Assembly (NCBI GenBank): GCA_964509425.1
Contig: CAZDWZ010000002.1
Coordinates: 248,001-312,000 of the forward strand
From: CAZDWZ01 sp964509425
GTDB taxonomy: Bacteria; Bdellovibrionota_C; UBA2361; SZUA-149; CAZDWZ01
Length of the DNA: 64,000 nt
Direction: 5' to 3'
This document shows, piece by piece, positions 18,000 through 26,999 of this stretch. Under the pieces are notes generated by a model. That model saw nothing but the letters and a program-made list of their open reading frames with translations. It did not search any database and was not told where the DNA came from. Positions within the stretch are counted from its first letter, which is position 1, and every line of letters begins with the position of its first letter. A program made the position numbers and the translations under genes.

Positions 18000-19034
18000 T
18001 CAAGCCGCTTGATGACCGACAGTTTTTCCAAAAACCGTTCCGAGCTTTCTCAAATCTTCCATCAGCTTCACGAATACCTTCGGCTTAAGCGACTGAGCTC
18101 CGTCGCTGAGCGCATTCGCCGGATCAGTGTGGACTTCAACGATGATTCCCGAGGCACCGGCTGCAATCGCGGCCAGCGACATCGGCGGAACATATTTCCA
18201 GACGCCAGTGCCATGACTCGGATCGACGACAACCGGAAGATGGGTTCGAGCTTGAATCGCCGGAACCGCGTTCAGGTCGAGAGTGTTTCGCGTCGCCGTT
18301 TCGAATGTGCGAATTCCACGCTCACAAAGCATCACATCGCGGTTGCCTCCGGCGAGGATGTATTCCGCGGAGAGGATTAGTTCTTCGACGGTGGCGGCCA
18401 TTCCTCGCTTCAGCAAGATGGGTTTGCGCACTTTTCCAAGCTCCCGCAGGAGACTGAAGTTCTGCATATTCCGCGCGCCGACTTGAAGAACGTCGACGTA
18501 CTCAAGCATGACATCGAGGTGATGCGGGTCCATGATCTCGCTGACCACCGGAAGTCCCGTCTCTTCGCGCGCCGTTTTCAGCATCTTAAGCCCATCGAGT
18601 CCGAGACCTTGGAAGGCATAGGTCGAAGAACGCGGTTTGTACGCTCCTCCGCGAAGCGCGCTCGCGCCCGCAGCAGCGACGAGCTTGGCAGTGGTGACGA
18701 TTTGCTCTTCGCTTTCCACAGAACATGGTCCGGCGATGACCGGGATGTTGTTCCCGCCGATCGTAAATCGATCAGAGACCTTGATAACGGTCGGCTCCTG
18801 CTGAAGTTCCTTTCCCGCCAGCTTATACTGGCTTAGGATCGGCATGACGCGCTCGACCCCGCTCATAAGCTCCAGGGTTTGGAGCTGAGCCTTTCCTCGC
18901 TCGTCTCCGAGACAGCCGATAACCGTCCGCTCAACGCCGATCATCGGATGGGGCTTATAGCCGAGCTCTTCAATCCGCTTCGTCACCGCGGAAATCTGCT
19001 CTGCTCCCGCTCCGGCTTTCATCACCACAATCAT
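18000..19034 (-). CDS. aroF: 3-deoxy-7-phosphoheptulonate synthase (DAHP synthase, Thermotoga-type)
   Basis: First step of the shikimate pathway. Residues 1-75 form a ferredoxin/ACT-like regulatory domain (MIVVMKAGAGAEQISAVTKR). The KDO8P-like barrel follows with PVIAGPCSVESEEQ (metal Cys), GGAYKPRSSTYAFQGLG and VVDPSHGTG (metal His). 344 residues match this type, which in other bacteria is feedback-controlled through the N-domain. maf follows directly. Confidence 0.95.
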   Translation of the reverse strand: MIVVMKAGAGAEQISAVTKRIEELGYKPHPMIGVERTVIGCLGDERGKAQLQTLELMSGVERVMPILSQYKLAGKELQQEPTVIKVSDRFTIGGNNIPVIAGPCSVESEEQIVTTAKLVAAAGASALRGGAYKPRSSTYAFQGLGLDGLKMLKTAREETGLPVVSEIMDPHHLDVMLEYVDVLQVGARNMQNFSLLRELGKVRKPILLKRGMAATVEELILSAEYILAGGNRDVMLCERGIRTFETATRNTLDLNAVPAIQARTHLPVVVDPSHGTGVWKYVPPMSLAAIAAGASGIIVEVHTDPANALSDGAQSLKPKVFVKLMEDLRKLGTVFGKTVGHQAA

Positions 19035-19932
19035 CTCTAAAACCTCGACCTTAATTTTATGGATAAACTTATCGTTACTATTAATTTCTCAACTATTATT
19101 CTCACACACGCATGGAAAGGGGTCTCTGCCTGCTTCAGCGAGAGCCAAGCCGCCGGCGCAATAGATCGCCGTCAGTTAGACTTTTCGCCGTCGCCGGCGA
19201 ATTCTCCCATACAATAGTCATGATGTCGGAGCACCGGCTGCTGCGCGGCATTCCAATCCTTATGACATTTGTATACGGCAGATTCAAATTCTAAGAGGTC
19301 AATCGCTGCTTTATGGTCATTCGACGGCAACAAAAATGTTGGAGAGTGCACGGCTGTTGTGTGACTGAACAGAGAGATTTCGACGTTAAATGTAACATTT
19401 GATCTGGAATTCTGTTATTTGCTTGACCCGAAAATGCGCTGGTGCTACCCAGAGCGCGGTTAAATTTTCGATAGAACGATCTTTTCATCCTTCAGTCAGT
19501 TTGTAGCCGAAAGCATCTAATGCTTCTTTAGCTTGCTTCATCAGTGATGAGTTGCACTGATGAGAGTACCGCTAAATATTGCCCCGTCTTATTTCCCTCT
19601 AGCATACTCGACATTTGCCGTATCGATTGAAGCCCTGGTTGACAAAACCGTGGTTCAATCGCCGGTCAAGATTGATCCCCAGGACCGCCGACAAGCGGCC
19701 CGGCGGAGCCTATTGGAAAGACAGCTCGATCCGAGTCGAGCCGATCTGAGTCAGGATCAGGCAATAGTTCATTCACCGTTCCCCCCGCACGGGAGAGCTT
19801 TGTACAAAAAGCGCCTTCGGGTCGGACGGTAAACAAAGCATTTCAGACAGGCCTTCGGTGAATCGCTCGCCGGATCCGAGGATCGGGTGGTCGAGGGGTG
19901 AAATGAGTCTGAACTTGAATTGGTGATAGTAC
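19035..19932. other. 0.9-kb stretch without a convincing gene
   Basis: Two plus-strand frames of 60 and 90 codons (19112-19294, 19560-19832) lack a ribosome site and recognisable content. Small hairpins are AAGCAT-CTA-ATGCTT (19511-19525) and CATCAGTG/CACTGATG (19539-19562). On the minus strand, from 19541 down to about 19488, a short run reads MKQAKEALDAFGYKLTEG before a stop. It looks protein-like and may be a gene remnant or a very small gene, but nothing supports translation. Confidence 0.4.
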
Positions 19933-20493
19933 GTGAAATCTGCCCCCCATTCCCACGTTACAGAACTATTGGCCAAAGGTTACGAGCTCGACCGCATGGG
20001 TCGAGGCGAGGAAGCCGAGGTGTGTTATCAGTCGTCGATAGATTCGCTCGAAGGCTCCCTCACTCAGAGCGGTACTTCTGAGAACCTGAACATCGTGGCC
20101 CACTACGCTTTCCATCACGGCACGGCGCTCGAGGAGTTGGGACGCGATTCTCAAGCCGGCGCCGCATACAACCGCTCAATCGAAATCTGGGAAGCACTTC
20201 GTGAAGACGGTGCCTCGCAGGATTTGATTGTCAGTCTTGCGCGGGCGCTCGCTGCACTCGGACGAGTAAAGCGAAAGGACAAGGAATTTGAAAGCGCTCT
20301 GGCTTGTTACGAAAAATCGCAAGGCTACTTATTGTCGGTACTGGTGTTCGTGAAGCCGGGTCCAAAGCGCGAAGAGATGCTAAAGACTCTTTCAGGCGCG
20401 CTCTTCGGTGGCTACAAAGCCTCAATGGCGCTTAGAAAATACCGCCAAGCGAGAAAGTTCCGGAAGGCTCTTCGGAAGCTCCTCGGCCAATAG
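19933..20493 (+). CDS. TPR-repeat protein of unknown function
   Basis: 186 residues made mostly of tetratricopeptide helix pairs: LLAKGYELDRMGRGEEAEVC, HHGTALEELGRDSQAGAAYN and ARALAALGRVKRKDKEFESA. The C-terminus is strongly basic (RKYRQARKFRKALRKLL). No signal peptide, so probably cytoplasmic and a protein-binding adaptor. The GTG start has GGTGATAG upstream. No neighbour suggests a partner. Confidence 0.75.
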   Translation: MKSAPHSHVTELLAKGYELDRMGRGEEAEVCYQSSIDSLEGSLTQSGTSENLNIVAHYAFHHGTALEELGRDSQAGAAYNRSIEIWEALREDGASQDLIVSLARALAALGRVKRKDKEFESALACYEKSQGYLLSVLVFVKPGPKREEMLKTLSGALFGGYKASMALRKYRQARKFRKALRKLLGQ

Positions 20494-20628
20494 ACTCGGC
20501 CAAGAGAATCAGTTGACGAACGCGAGGAGCGACCAATCAGCGCTCCCTGTTCCCTTCGCTCATTCTCCTGAAAGAGTCTTCATCCAGTAATCTAAAATCA
20601 TATAGCGCTATCTTAGCTATCTTAAATA

Positions 20629-21447
20629 TTAAATATACAGTGCGAGACATTTGCAGGCGCCGCCTGCCTTGATGAATTCGGTCATCTGGACCGAGTGTAC
20701 GTCGAAGCCCAGACTGCGAAGAGTCTTCACGAGCTTTGGACAGTTGGACGGAAGGACGATCGTCTGATTACAGACGACGGCATTGCACCCAAAGTTCAGC
20801 GCTTCATCGGCATCGATCTCGAGACATTGAAAGCGCTTCTTGATCACGCGGACGCTTTCTTCGGAAAAAGCGCCCGGATAAAACACGATCCGATCTCTTC
20901 CAAGCGGGAGAAAGCAGGTGTCGAGGTGATACCAGCGCTCATCAACCAACTCGACTGAAACGAGCTCGGTGTCGACCAGAGCAGCAATCTTCTCGTGGGC
21001 CTCTTTTCCGCTCCTGAGCCCATGCGCAACCACGAGCGCAGAACCAGTAAACAGCGCATCCCCTTCCCCCTCAAACGGAAGCTGAGCACCTCCCGAATCG
21101 TCGCCCTGCAAATCGGCAAAAAGTTTAAATCCGAGCTCGGAAAGGCATTTCGCGAAGTGCGGCTGCTCCAGCATCCGCTCTTTATGGCGGAACTGGCTGA
21201 GAATAGCGGTGTCCCCGGAGATGAGAGCAGCGTTTGCCGTAAATACCATGTCGGGGCAGTCGGAGGCCTGTTCCACCAAGACGATCTCTGCCCCGGCCTT
21301 CGCGACGAGCACCGCGTAAAGCTCTTGCCATTGGCGTTCGGCGAGCTCCCGATTCGGTTTATTTTCGAGGTGCATCCAGGCATTGATCTCGTAACTGAGA
21401 TCGTAGGCACTCGGCCGGCACATTAACAGACGATTTCGGTAGAACAT
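20629..21447 (-). CDS. Amidinotransferase / dimethylarginine dimethylaminohydrolase-like enzyme
   Basis: Guanidino-group modifying superfamily. 272 residues with the expected active-site pattern: MCRPSAYDLSYEINAWM at the start, CPDMVFTANAAL, EGEGDAL, catalytic His in YHLDTCF, and the nucleophile Cys267 near the C-terminal end (GGACKCLALY). Substrate cannot be read from sequence; DDAH-type hydrolase of methylated arginine or an arginine/ornithine-producing enzyme are the likely options. It is preceded by a 161-bp repeat. Confidence 0.85.
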   Translation of the reverse strand: MFYRNRLLMCRPSAYDLSYEINAWMHLENKPNRELAERQWQELYAVLVAKAGAEIVLVEQASDCPDMVFTANAALISGDTAILSQFRHKERMLEQPHFAKCLSELGFKLFADLQGDDSGGAQLPFEGEGDALFTGSALVVAHGLRSGKEAHEKIAALVDTELVSVELVDERWYHLDTCFLPLGRDRIVFYPGAFSEESVRVIKKRFQCLEIDADEALNFGCNAVVCNQTIVLPSNCPKLVKTLRSLGFDVHSVQMTEFIKAGGACKCLALYI

Positions 21448-21480
21448 GATCGAATGGCGTTCTGTGGATTACGAATTACT

Positions 21481-21641
21481 AAAGCGGTTCTCGAAGCTTT
21501 TGTCCGAATGAATATTGGGAAGCCTCCGGCTTCGCAGCACTTTTCTCTAACGAAAACCGCTTTGTGCTTACTGGTCGCCCCTTCGGGGCTCCGTCTAGAG
21601 TGATTCTTAACAGGACAAAACTTTTGAGAAGCACTCTAAAT
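21481..21641. repeat. 161-bp structured repeat, copy A
   Basis: Aligns without gaps to 48932-49092 (19 mismatches by hand count, about 88% identical). It contains several stems: AAAGCGGTTCTCG against CGAAAACCGCTTT; GAAGCC/GGCTTC; a GCCCC-TTC-GGGGC hairpin; and AGAGTG...CACTCT near the right end. No open frame of note lies inside. Confidence 0.85.
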
Positions 21642-21651
21642 TCCGAATTCC

Positions 21652-21673
21652 ATTCAGTAGCGTTTTACTGAAT
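21652..21673 (-). terminator. Hairpin after the Cys-cluster gene
   Basis: ATTCAGTA/TACTGAAT arms of 8 bp with a 6-base loop, 45 bp downstream of the minus-strand stop at 21718. No clear T-run follows, so a terminator role is only possible. Confidence 0.3.
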
Positions 21674-21717
21674 AGAGCACCAGATCTTGACGGCACCACA
21701 TTCGCCGGGAAATCTCT

Positions 21718-22227
21718 CTATTCGTCCTCATCGTCCGGGTCTTTCTTTTTTACCTTCTTCGGCGTCGGCTTCGGTGTCGGTGCCGGAGCATCGGCAATAT
21801 ACCGGCATTTATGCCCGATGCAGCTCACGACGCCGGATCCGCATGCCGGATCACCCTCCTTGTCACCGCAATTCGTATGGAGACAGTCGAAGCGGGCGCG
21901 AAGGGCCTCGGTTCGCTCTTTATTCACGGCCACATCCTTTCCGCCGTTTGCACAATCGCAGCAGCCATTCACCGCGGGCACGCAATCTCTATCGGAGCCG
22001 CAGTATTGATATTTTCCAAGGTCGAAGTCCGAGAGCGGCTGGTTCGTGGCGCCCTTCGCCACCTTTTGTTTGGGAGCGGGCTTCGGTCTTGCGGCTTCGG
22101 TCTTCTTGGATGACTCGGCGGCCGCCGGTGGAGTCATCGAAGCGACGAAGGCTGAAGCAGCAAACAGCGAAAGCCCGAAGACAAACGAAAGCGACACCCG
22201 GACCGATGATTTACTAACGGAAAACAT
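21718..22227 (-). CDS. Secreted Cys-cluster protein
   Basis: 169 residues from the ATG at 22227, which has AAGGA 8 bases upstream; the frame to 22305 adds Arg-rich residues that overlap mgtC. A signal peptide (VSLSFVFGLSLFAASAFVA) leads into a Lys/Pro/Ala linker, then a domain with nine Cys: YCGSDRDCVPAVNGCCDC, FDCLHTNCGD, ACGSG, SCIGHKC. This resembles the eight-cysteine-cluster domain of secreted proteins of unknown function. The tail is Pro/Lys/Asp-rich. The gene lies 28 bp after mgtC. Confidence 0.8.
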   Translation of the reverse strand: MFSVSKSSVRVSLSFVFGLSLFAASAFVASMTPPAAAESSKKTEAARPKPAPKQKVAKGATNQPLSDFDLGKYQYCGSDRDCVPAVNGCCDCANGGKDVAVNKERTEALRARFDCLHTNCGDKEGDPACGSGVVSCIGHKCRYIADAPAPTPKPTPKKVKKKDPDDEDE

Positions 22228-22255
22228 AAGGGAAATCCTTCGATTACGCCTTCGA

Positions 22256-22762
22256 TCAGGCCTCTGCCTGAGGTTCATGATGAACGTCGTCAGGGCGTTC
22301 GTCACTCAAGAGAAGCCAGAAAATGGCACTGCTAAAGATATGAACGAGTATTCCGAAAAGGCAACTCCAAAAAACGATCGCTATCTGGTTGAATCCACAC
22401 GCCATTCCCAAAGCGGAAGTCAGCCAGATCAGGGCACCCGTCGTGATCCCCTCAATCCGGTCTGTGGTTTTGAAGATCACTCCCCCTCCGAGGAAACCGA
22501 TCCCCGTGACAATCTGCGCAGCAATTCGAGTGATATCGTGGTTGCTCGGATCTGTGGTCCCACTGGTCGCGTAGATGGAGAGAATCGTAAAGAGGCAGCT
22601 TCCGCTGCAGATGGTCGAGAAGGTCCGCATCGAGGCAACCTTTCCGCGCAAAGCACGCTCCAGACCGATGACGAATCCGATTAGAGCAGCGAGGCCAAGC
22701 TGCTTGGCGACCGCCGGCACATAGATACTCAACCCAAGAAGCAGATAGACGCTATTTTCCAT
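22256..22762 (-). CDS. MgtC/SapB-family membrane protein
   Basis: 168 residues with about five hydrophobic segments and family signatures AALIGFVIGLERALRGK, MRTFSTICSGSCLFT, RIAAQIVTGIGFLGGGVIFK and TTGALIWLTSALGMACG. MgtC-type proteins affect growth under magnesium limitation and modulate the ATP synthase in pathogens; this short form lacks the C-terminal cytoplasmic domain. It starts 12 bp after the glk stop, suggesting one transcript. Confidence 0.88.
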   Translation of the reverse strand: MENSVYLLLGLSIYVPAVAKQLGLAALIGFVIGLERALRGKVASMRTFSTICSGSCLFTILSIYATSGTTDPSNHDITRIAAQIVTGIGFLGGGVIFKTTDRIEGITTGALIWLTSALGMACGFNQIAIVFWSCLFGILVHIFSSAIFWLLLSDERPDDVHHEPQAEA

Positions 22763-22774
22763 CCTTTCCGATCC

Positions 22775-23740
22775 TTACGGGTTTCTCGATAAGATGCGTT
22801 CACGGCCGTACCACGCGGCGCCCCAAAGCCCGCTGTCACCATCATCGAACAGAAATACTGGAATTTTCTTAAGGAGCTCAGAATACGACTTCGAGGCAAC
22901 GAAAGCATCTCGAAAGACGTCGCTCAGAACGATTTGCGGGTTTCGCGCCGCGATTCCACCGGCGATATACAATCCGCCGTAAGGAAGTGTCTCAAGGGCG
23001 AAATTCCGGCAGAGTCGGCCGTAAGTCCGAGAGAAAAGATCGACTGTTTTTGGAGCCGACGAAAACTTGGCGGCTACTTCATGCGGTGCGAGCCGCTCCT
23101 GGTAGAGAAACTCGTGCATGAGCGACAGTCCACGGCCGCTGGTGATGTCGTCCCAGACGACATAGGGAGAATCAAAGCGCCGGCACCCGAACTTCATCAG
23201 CTCGATGTCTTCATCCGTCTCGGGCGCGAAGTTCTCATGTCCGCCTTCGGACGAGCAGCCGATGTAGTGCCCGCTGTGGTCGGGAACGAGAAAGGCTTTC
23301 CCCAGTCCGGTGCCTGCGCCGATTACGGAAACCACTTCGCCCGAACGTTTGTCCCCTGCCTGCACTTGTTCGACAGTCGCTCCTGCCGGCGAGAGAGTCG
23401 CAAACGCCTGCGCCAGAAAGTCGTTAATGAGCCAGGCGGGACACAGAGGAAGCACGTCCTTGTCGCGCTTCAAGTCAACGTCCCAAGGAAGGTTCACAGA
23501 CCGGCAATACGTCCCGCCCTGCACCGGGCCGGTAATCGCGATGACAAAGCAGTTCACGTCATCCATGTCCGCGCCGAATTCGCTCGTCCGAAGCACGCTC
23601 ATCAATTCTCCGAACGACTTGGAGGCCCGGGATTCAAGAACGGTTTGGGTAAGTAACTTTGCCTGTCCGCCGTCAGGCAACAGAAACGTGGCGAAGCGGC
23701 TATTTGTGCCCCCAATGTCGGCGGCTAAGACCTTAAGCAT
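22775..23740 (-). CDS. glk: Glucokinase
   Basis: ATP-dependent phosphorylation of glucose. 321 residues, the same length as E. coli Glk. It is of the Glk type, not ROK: VLAADIGGTNSRFATF (phosphate loop), NDFLAQAFA, VIGAGTGLGKAFLVP, EGGHENFAPE and YIAGGIAARN. Downstream are mgtC and the Cys-cluster gene. Confidence 0.94.
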   Translation of the reverse strand: MLKVLAADIGGTNSRFATFLLPDGGQAKLLTQTVLESRASKSFGELMSVLRTSEFGADMDDVNCFVIAITGPVQGGTYCRSVNLPWDVDLKRDKDVLPLCPAWLINDFLAQAFATLSPAGATVEQVQAGDKRSGEVVSVIGAGTGLGKAFLVPDHSGHYIGCSSEGGHENFAPETDEDIELMKFGCRRFDSPYVVWDDITSGRGLSLMHEFLYQERLAPHEVAAKFSSAPKTVDLFSRTYGRLCRNFALETLPYGGLYIAGGIAARNPQIVLSDVFRDAFVASKSYSELLKKIPVFLFDDGDSGLWGAAWYGRERILSRNP

Positions 23741-23999
23741 AGAAATTCTCGGTTCTCCGCTAAATTAGATGTCACCGACATGCGTCAAGGATACATCGGA
23801 AAGTTAAGACCCCGGAATTTCAGAAGAGCTGAATCCGACCCTCGACAGCACGACATCCGATGCCTATGGTATATTGAAGATGGCGGACGTCGACAGAGCA
23901 GTTTTTAGGCTGGCCGTTTTCAAGAAGAAGCCGGTGCGGCTCCGACAGGAAGCCACGGAATTTGCGTCAAAGGGGAATTATAGAGTGTTTTTCACGGTT

Positions 24000-24338
24000 A
24001 TGAATGCGGGAGGCAAGAACGGCGAGGACGACTTCTCGAACTCGTCCGGCACGGACGTCATCACACGGAACGACCAGAAGACCGATGTTCCCCGCCGCTA
24101 CAAAGTCATTCTCCTGAACGACAACTACACGAGCATGGAATTCGTCGTCCTGGTTCTGCGATCGGTTTTTCATAAACCTCAGTCGGAGGCCGAGACGATT
24201 ATGATCTCAGTTCACGAGCGAGGTGCCGGAGTCGCCGGCGTTTATACGAAAGAGATTGCCGAGACGAAGATTGCTCTCGTTCATCATCTTGCAAGGCAGA
24301 GTGAGTTTCCTCTGCGTTGCACGATGGAGCCGGAGTAA
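24000..24338 (+). CDS. clpS: ClpS adaptor protein
   Basis: Delivers N-degron substrates to ClpA. The conserved core YKVILLNDNYTSMEFVVLVL followed by VHERGAGVAGVYTKEIAETK is diagnostic. I prefer the ATG at 24000 (112 residues, close to the family's 100-110). A GTG at 23985 with AAAGGGGA upstream is a good alternative, and the frame continues upstream to 23874 without homology. clpA starts 71 bp later. The stop codon falls in the first of three 20-bp tandem repeats. Confidence 0.93.
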   Translation: MNAGGKNGEDDFSNSSGTDVITRNDQKTDVPRRYKVILLNDNYTSMEFVVLVLRSVFHKPQSEAETIMISVHERGAGVAGVYTKEIAETKIALVHHLARQSEFPLRCTMEPE

Positions 24339-24385
24339 GTTCGGGGGAGCCGGAATAAGTTCGGGGGAGCCGGAGTAAGTTCGGG
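24326..24385 (+). repeat. Three tandem 20-bp repeats at the clpS end
   Basis: GGAGCCGGAGTAAGTTCGGG occurs three times head to tail (24326-24345, 24346-24365, 24366-24385), with one G-to-A change in the middle copy. The first copy encodes the last three ClpS residues and the stop. This is a recent local duplication in the clpS-clpA spacer, ending 24 bp before the clpA ATG. Confidence 0.9.
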
Positions 24386-24408
24386 GAATTCAACAAGGAG
24401 AGAAGAGA

Positions 24409-26694
24409 ATGTTTGACCGCGATAGCGAACAGATTCTCCAGGATGCGCTCAGCGAAGCGACGAGCAACCGGCACGAGTATGTTTGTCTCGAACACCTTCT
24501 CTATGCGATCGCCGAGAACCAACGTGGTGCGAGCATCATTTCCGGTTGTGGCGGCTCACCGAATCGTTTGAAAAAGCGGTTGCAGGAGTTCTTCGAGAGC
24601 AATCTCGAAGAGATCGCTTCCGGGCAGCCGCATCAAACCCTCGCGCTTCAACGCGTACTTCAGCGAACCTTGCTTCACGCACAATATTCAAGCGGGCACG
24701 TAGTCTCCCCAGGCGACCTTCTGGCGGCTATTTTTACCGAGACCGAAAGTCACGCCGTTTATTTCTTAACGCAGGAAGGCATCTCGAGGCTTACCGTTTT
24801 GGATTATGTCTCGCACGGTGACGAGACCGATGCCGTCCCGGGCGAAGAAATGGAGGAGGCCGGCGGAGAGTCTACCTCACCTCGCGATGCGCTCTCGAAA
24901 TTCACGACCTGTCTTACCGACCGCGCCGCGGAAGGCTTGCTTGATCCTGTGGTTGGCCGCTCTGCGGAACTCGAGCGAATGGTTCACGTGCTCTGCCGGC
25001 GGAACAAAAACAACCCGCTTCTCGTAGGCGATCAAGGCGTTGGGAAAACGGCGCTTGCCGAGGGCCTCGCGCAGCGCGTCATCGACGGCGAAGTTCCAAG
25101 AAGGCTCGAAGACGTCAAGATTTTCTCGTTGGATCTCGGCGGCCTCATCGCAGGCACTCGCTTTCGTGGTGACTTCGAGCAGCGACTGAAAAGCGTGCTT
25201 GCTGCTTTGGAAAAGGAAAAAAACGTCATCCTTTTTATTGACGAGATCCACACGATTGTCGGCGCGGGATCGACTTCAGGCGGCACACTCGACGCAGCGA
25301 ATCTGTTAAAACCTGTTTTGACTCGAGGAACAATTCGCTTCATCGGCAGCACCACCTTCGATGAATACAAAAGTCATTTTGAGAAAGACCGGGCGCTTGC
25401 CCGGCGATTCCTGAAAATCGAAGTCCTCGAGCCTTCAATCGACGACACGGTTCAGATCCTCGGGGGTCTTCGCTCCGGCTTGGAGACTCACCACCGTGTT
25501 CGCTATTCTTCTCCCGCTATTCGAGCGGCGGCTGAGCTCTCACACAAGTATATCCAGGAACGTTTTCTGCCGGATAAAGCCATAGACGTGCTCGATGAAG
25601 CCGGAGCTGTGCTCAGCCTCCAACATGAAAAGGCGAAACCGGAACAGGACGAAGAGGTTCCGGTCGTCAAAGTTGGGCACATCGAAAAGATAATTTCGAA
25701 GATGGCGAAGATTCCTCCGCGCACCGTCCAGACCAACGAAAAGGAAAAGCTGAAGCTTTTGGAAAAAGAGCTGGGTCAGGTCGTATTCGGACAGGATGAA
25801 GCAATCTCCGAAGTCACTCAGGCAATTCGGCGAGCGCGTGCGGGACTCGGCAACGAAAGCAAGCCAATCGGCTGTTTCCTCTTTGCTGGTCCGACCGGCG
25901 TCGGGAAAACAGAAGTGGCCCGACAGCTTGCGAAAACTCTTGGTCTCGAGCTGATACGTTTCGACATGAGCGAATACATGGAGAAACACGCCGTATCCCG
26001 GCTCATCGGGGCGCCTCCCGGGTACGTTGGTTTTGAGCAAGGCGGGCTGCTTACCGACGCCATCATCAGGCGGCCACACTCCGTGCTGCTCCTTGATGAA
26101 ATTGAAAAGGCTCACCCGGACCTCTTCTCGATTCTCCTCCAGGTGATGGACAACGCAACCCTCACCGACAACAACGGAAGGAAAGCGGATTTCCGGAACG
26201 TGATTCTGATTATGACTTCAAACGTCGGCTCCGAGAATATCTTCGGAAGTCCGATCGGCTTCTCCTCGAAGGATCTGCATCGGGGCGCGCATGAAGTCGG
26301 TCTCGGACCAATTGATAAAACATTCAGGCCTGAGTTCCGGAATCGTTTGGATAAGATAATTCGATTCCGACCGCTCGCTCCGGCGGTCGTTGAGCAGGTG
26401 GTCGATAAGTTCCTTGTTGAAATCGACTCCCAGCTGCAGAAGCGGAAAGCAACGTTGGTGGTCACACCCGAGGCGAGGAAATGGCTCGCGGAGAAGGGCT
26501 ACGAGCCGCAGTACGGCGCACGGTCGGTGAATCGGCTCATTCAACGAGAGATCCAGGACAAGCTCGCCGACCAGATTCTCTTTGGTGAGCTCTCAAACGG
26601 TGGAGAAGCGCGCGTCGACCTCGTGGACGATGCACTGAGTATCACGTTCCGAAAGCCGATGCCGACGAGAAAGCTGTTATCGAGCCCCGCATAG
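24409..26694 (+). CDS. clpA: ATP-dependent Clp protease ATP-binding subunit ClpA
   Basis: AAA+ unfoldase that feeds ClpP and accepts ClpS. 761 residues; AAGGAGAGAAG precedes the ATG. The N-domain with two Clp repeats covers 1-140. AAA-1 has Walker A GDQGVGKTALAEG and Walker B VILFIDEIHT. AAA-2 has GPTGVGKTEVARQ and VLLLDEIEKAH. The ClpP-docking loop reads IGF (in SPIGFSSKD), against IGL in E. coli ClpA. The absence of a ClpB middle domain and the ClpS neighbour support ClpA. clpP is not in the window. Confidence 0.97.
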   Translation: MFDRDSEQILQDALSEATSNRHEYVCLEHLLYAIAENQRGASIISGCGGSPNRLKKRLQEFFESNLEEIASGQPHQTLALQRVLQRTLLHAQYSSGHVVSPGDLLAAIFTETESHAVYFLTQEGISRLTVLDYVSHGDETDAVPGEEMEEAGGESTSPRDALSKFTTCLTDRAAEGLLDPVVGRSAELERMVHVLCRRNKNNPLLVGDQGVGKTALAEGLAQRVIDGEVPRRLEDVKIFSLDLGGLIAGTRFRGDFEQRLKSVLAALEKEKNVILFIDEIHTIVGAGSTSGGTLDAANLLKPVLTRGTIRFIGSTTFDEYKSHFEKDRALARRFLKIEVLEPSIDDTVQILGGLRSGLETHHRVRYSSPAIRAAAELSHKYIQERFLPDKAIDVLDEAGAVLSLQHEKAKPEQDEEVPVVKVGHIEKIISKMAKIPPRTVQTNEKEKLKLLEKELGQVVFGQDEAISEVTQAIRRARAGLGNESKPIGCFLFAGPTGVGKTEVARQLAKTLGLELIRFDMSEYMEKHAVSRLIGAPPGYVGFEQGGLLTDAIIRRPHSVLLLDEIEKAHPDLFSILLQVMDNATLTDNNGRKADFRNVILIMTSNVGSENIFGSPIGFSSKDLHRGAHEVGLGPIDKTFRPEFRNRLDKIIRFRPLAPAVVEQVVDKFLVEIDSQLQKRKATLVVTPEARKWLAEKGYEPQYGARSVNRLIQREIQDKLADQILFGELSNGGEARVDLVDDALSITFRKPMPTRKLLSSPA

Positions 26695-26999
26695 TTCCTC
26701 GGCTTTCAGTCGAGAACACTCATTCACGCCTCACGTGCAGAACTCCTCTGAGGCAAGCTCTTCTCGCGATTTTGACCCAGGTTCAGATTTCGTGATTTAA
26801 CGAGGTCGAAACATTCTCATCTCGAGAGAACACGTTCATTCATATCCCTCGGTCTCGTCTGCCTCTTTCCGGTGTTTCCGGATCTCGGAGGTTGGACTGA
26901 TATCCGGGGACCCCAAATAGTGGAGAAGGTCTTGCGATTGGTTGGCCCAGGTGGACCAAACGATTCGACTCGACCATTCACAAACGGAGGGCCCTCGGA
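26695..26999. other. 305-bp spacer with one half of an inverted repeat
   Basis: No gene seen. GGAGAAGGTCTTGCG at 26922-26936 is repeated in inverted form at 27544-27558, so the pair encloses the small secreted-protein gene at 27000-27485. GGAGGGCCCTCGGA just before 27000 provides that gene's ribosome site. Confidence 0.5.

Noticed and set aside
24326..24385. CRISPR-like array
   Set aside because: Repeats are directly adjacent with no spacers and no cas genes.
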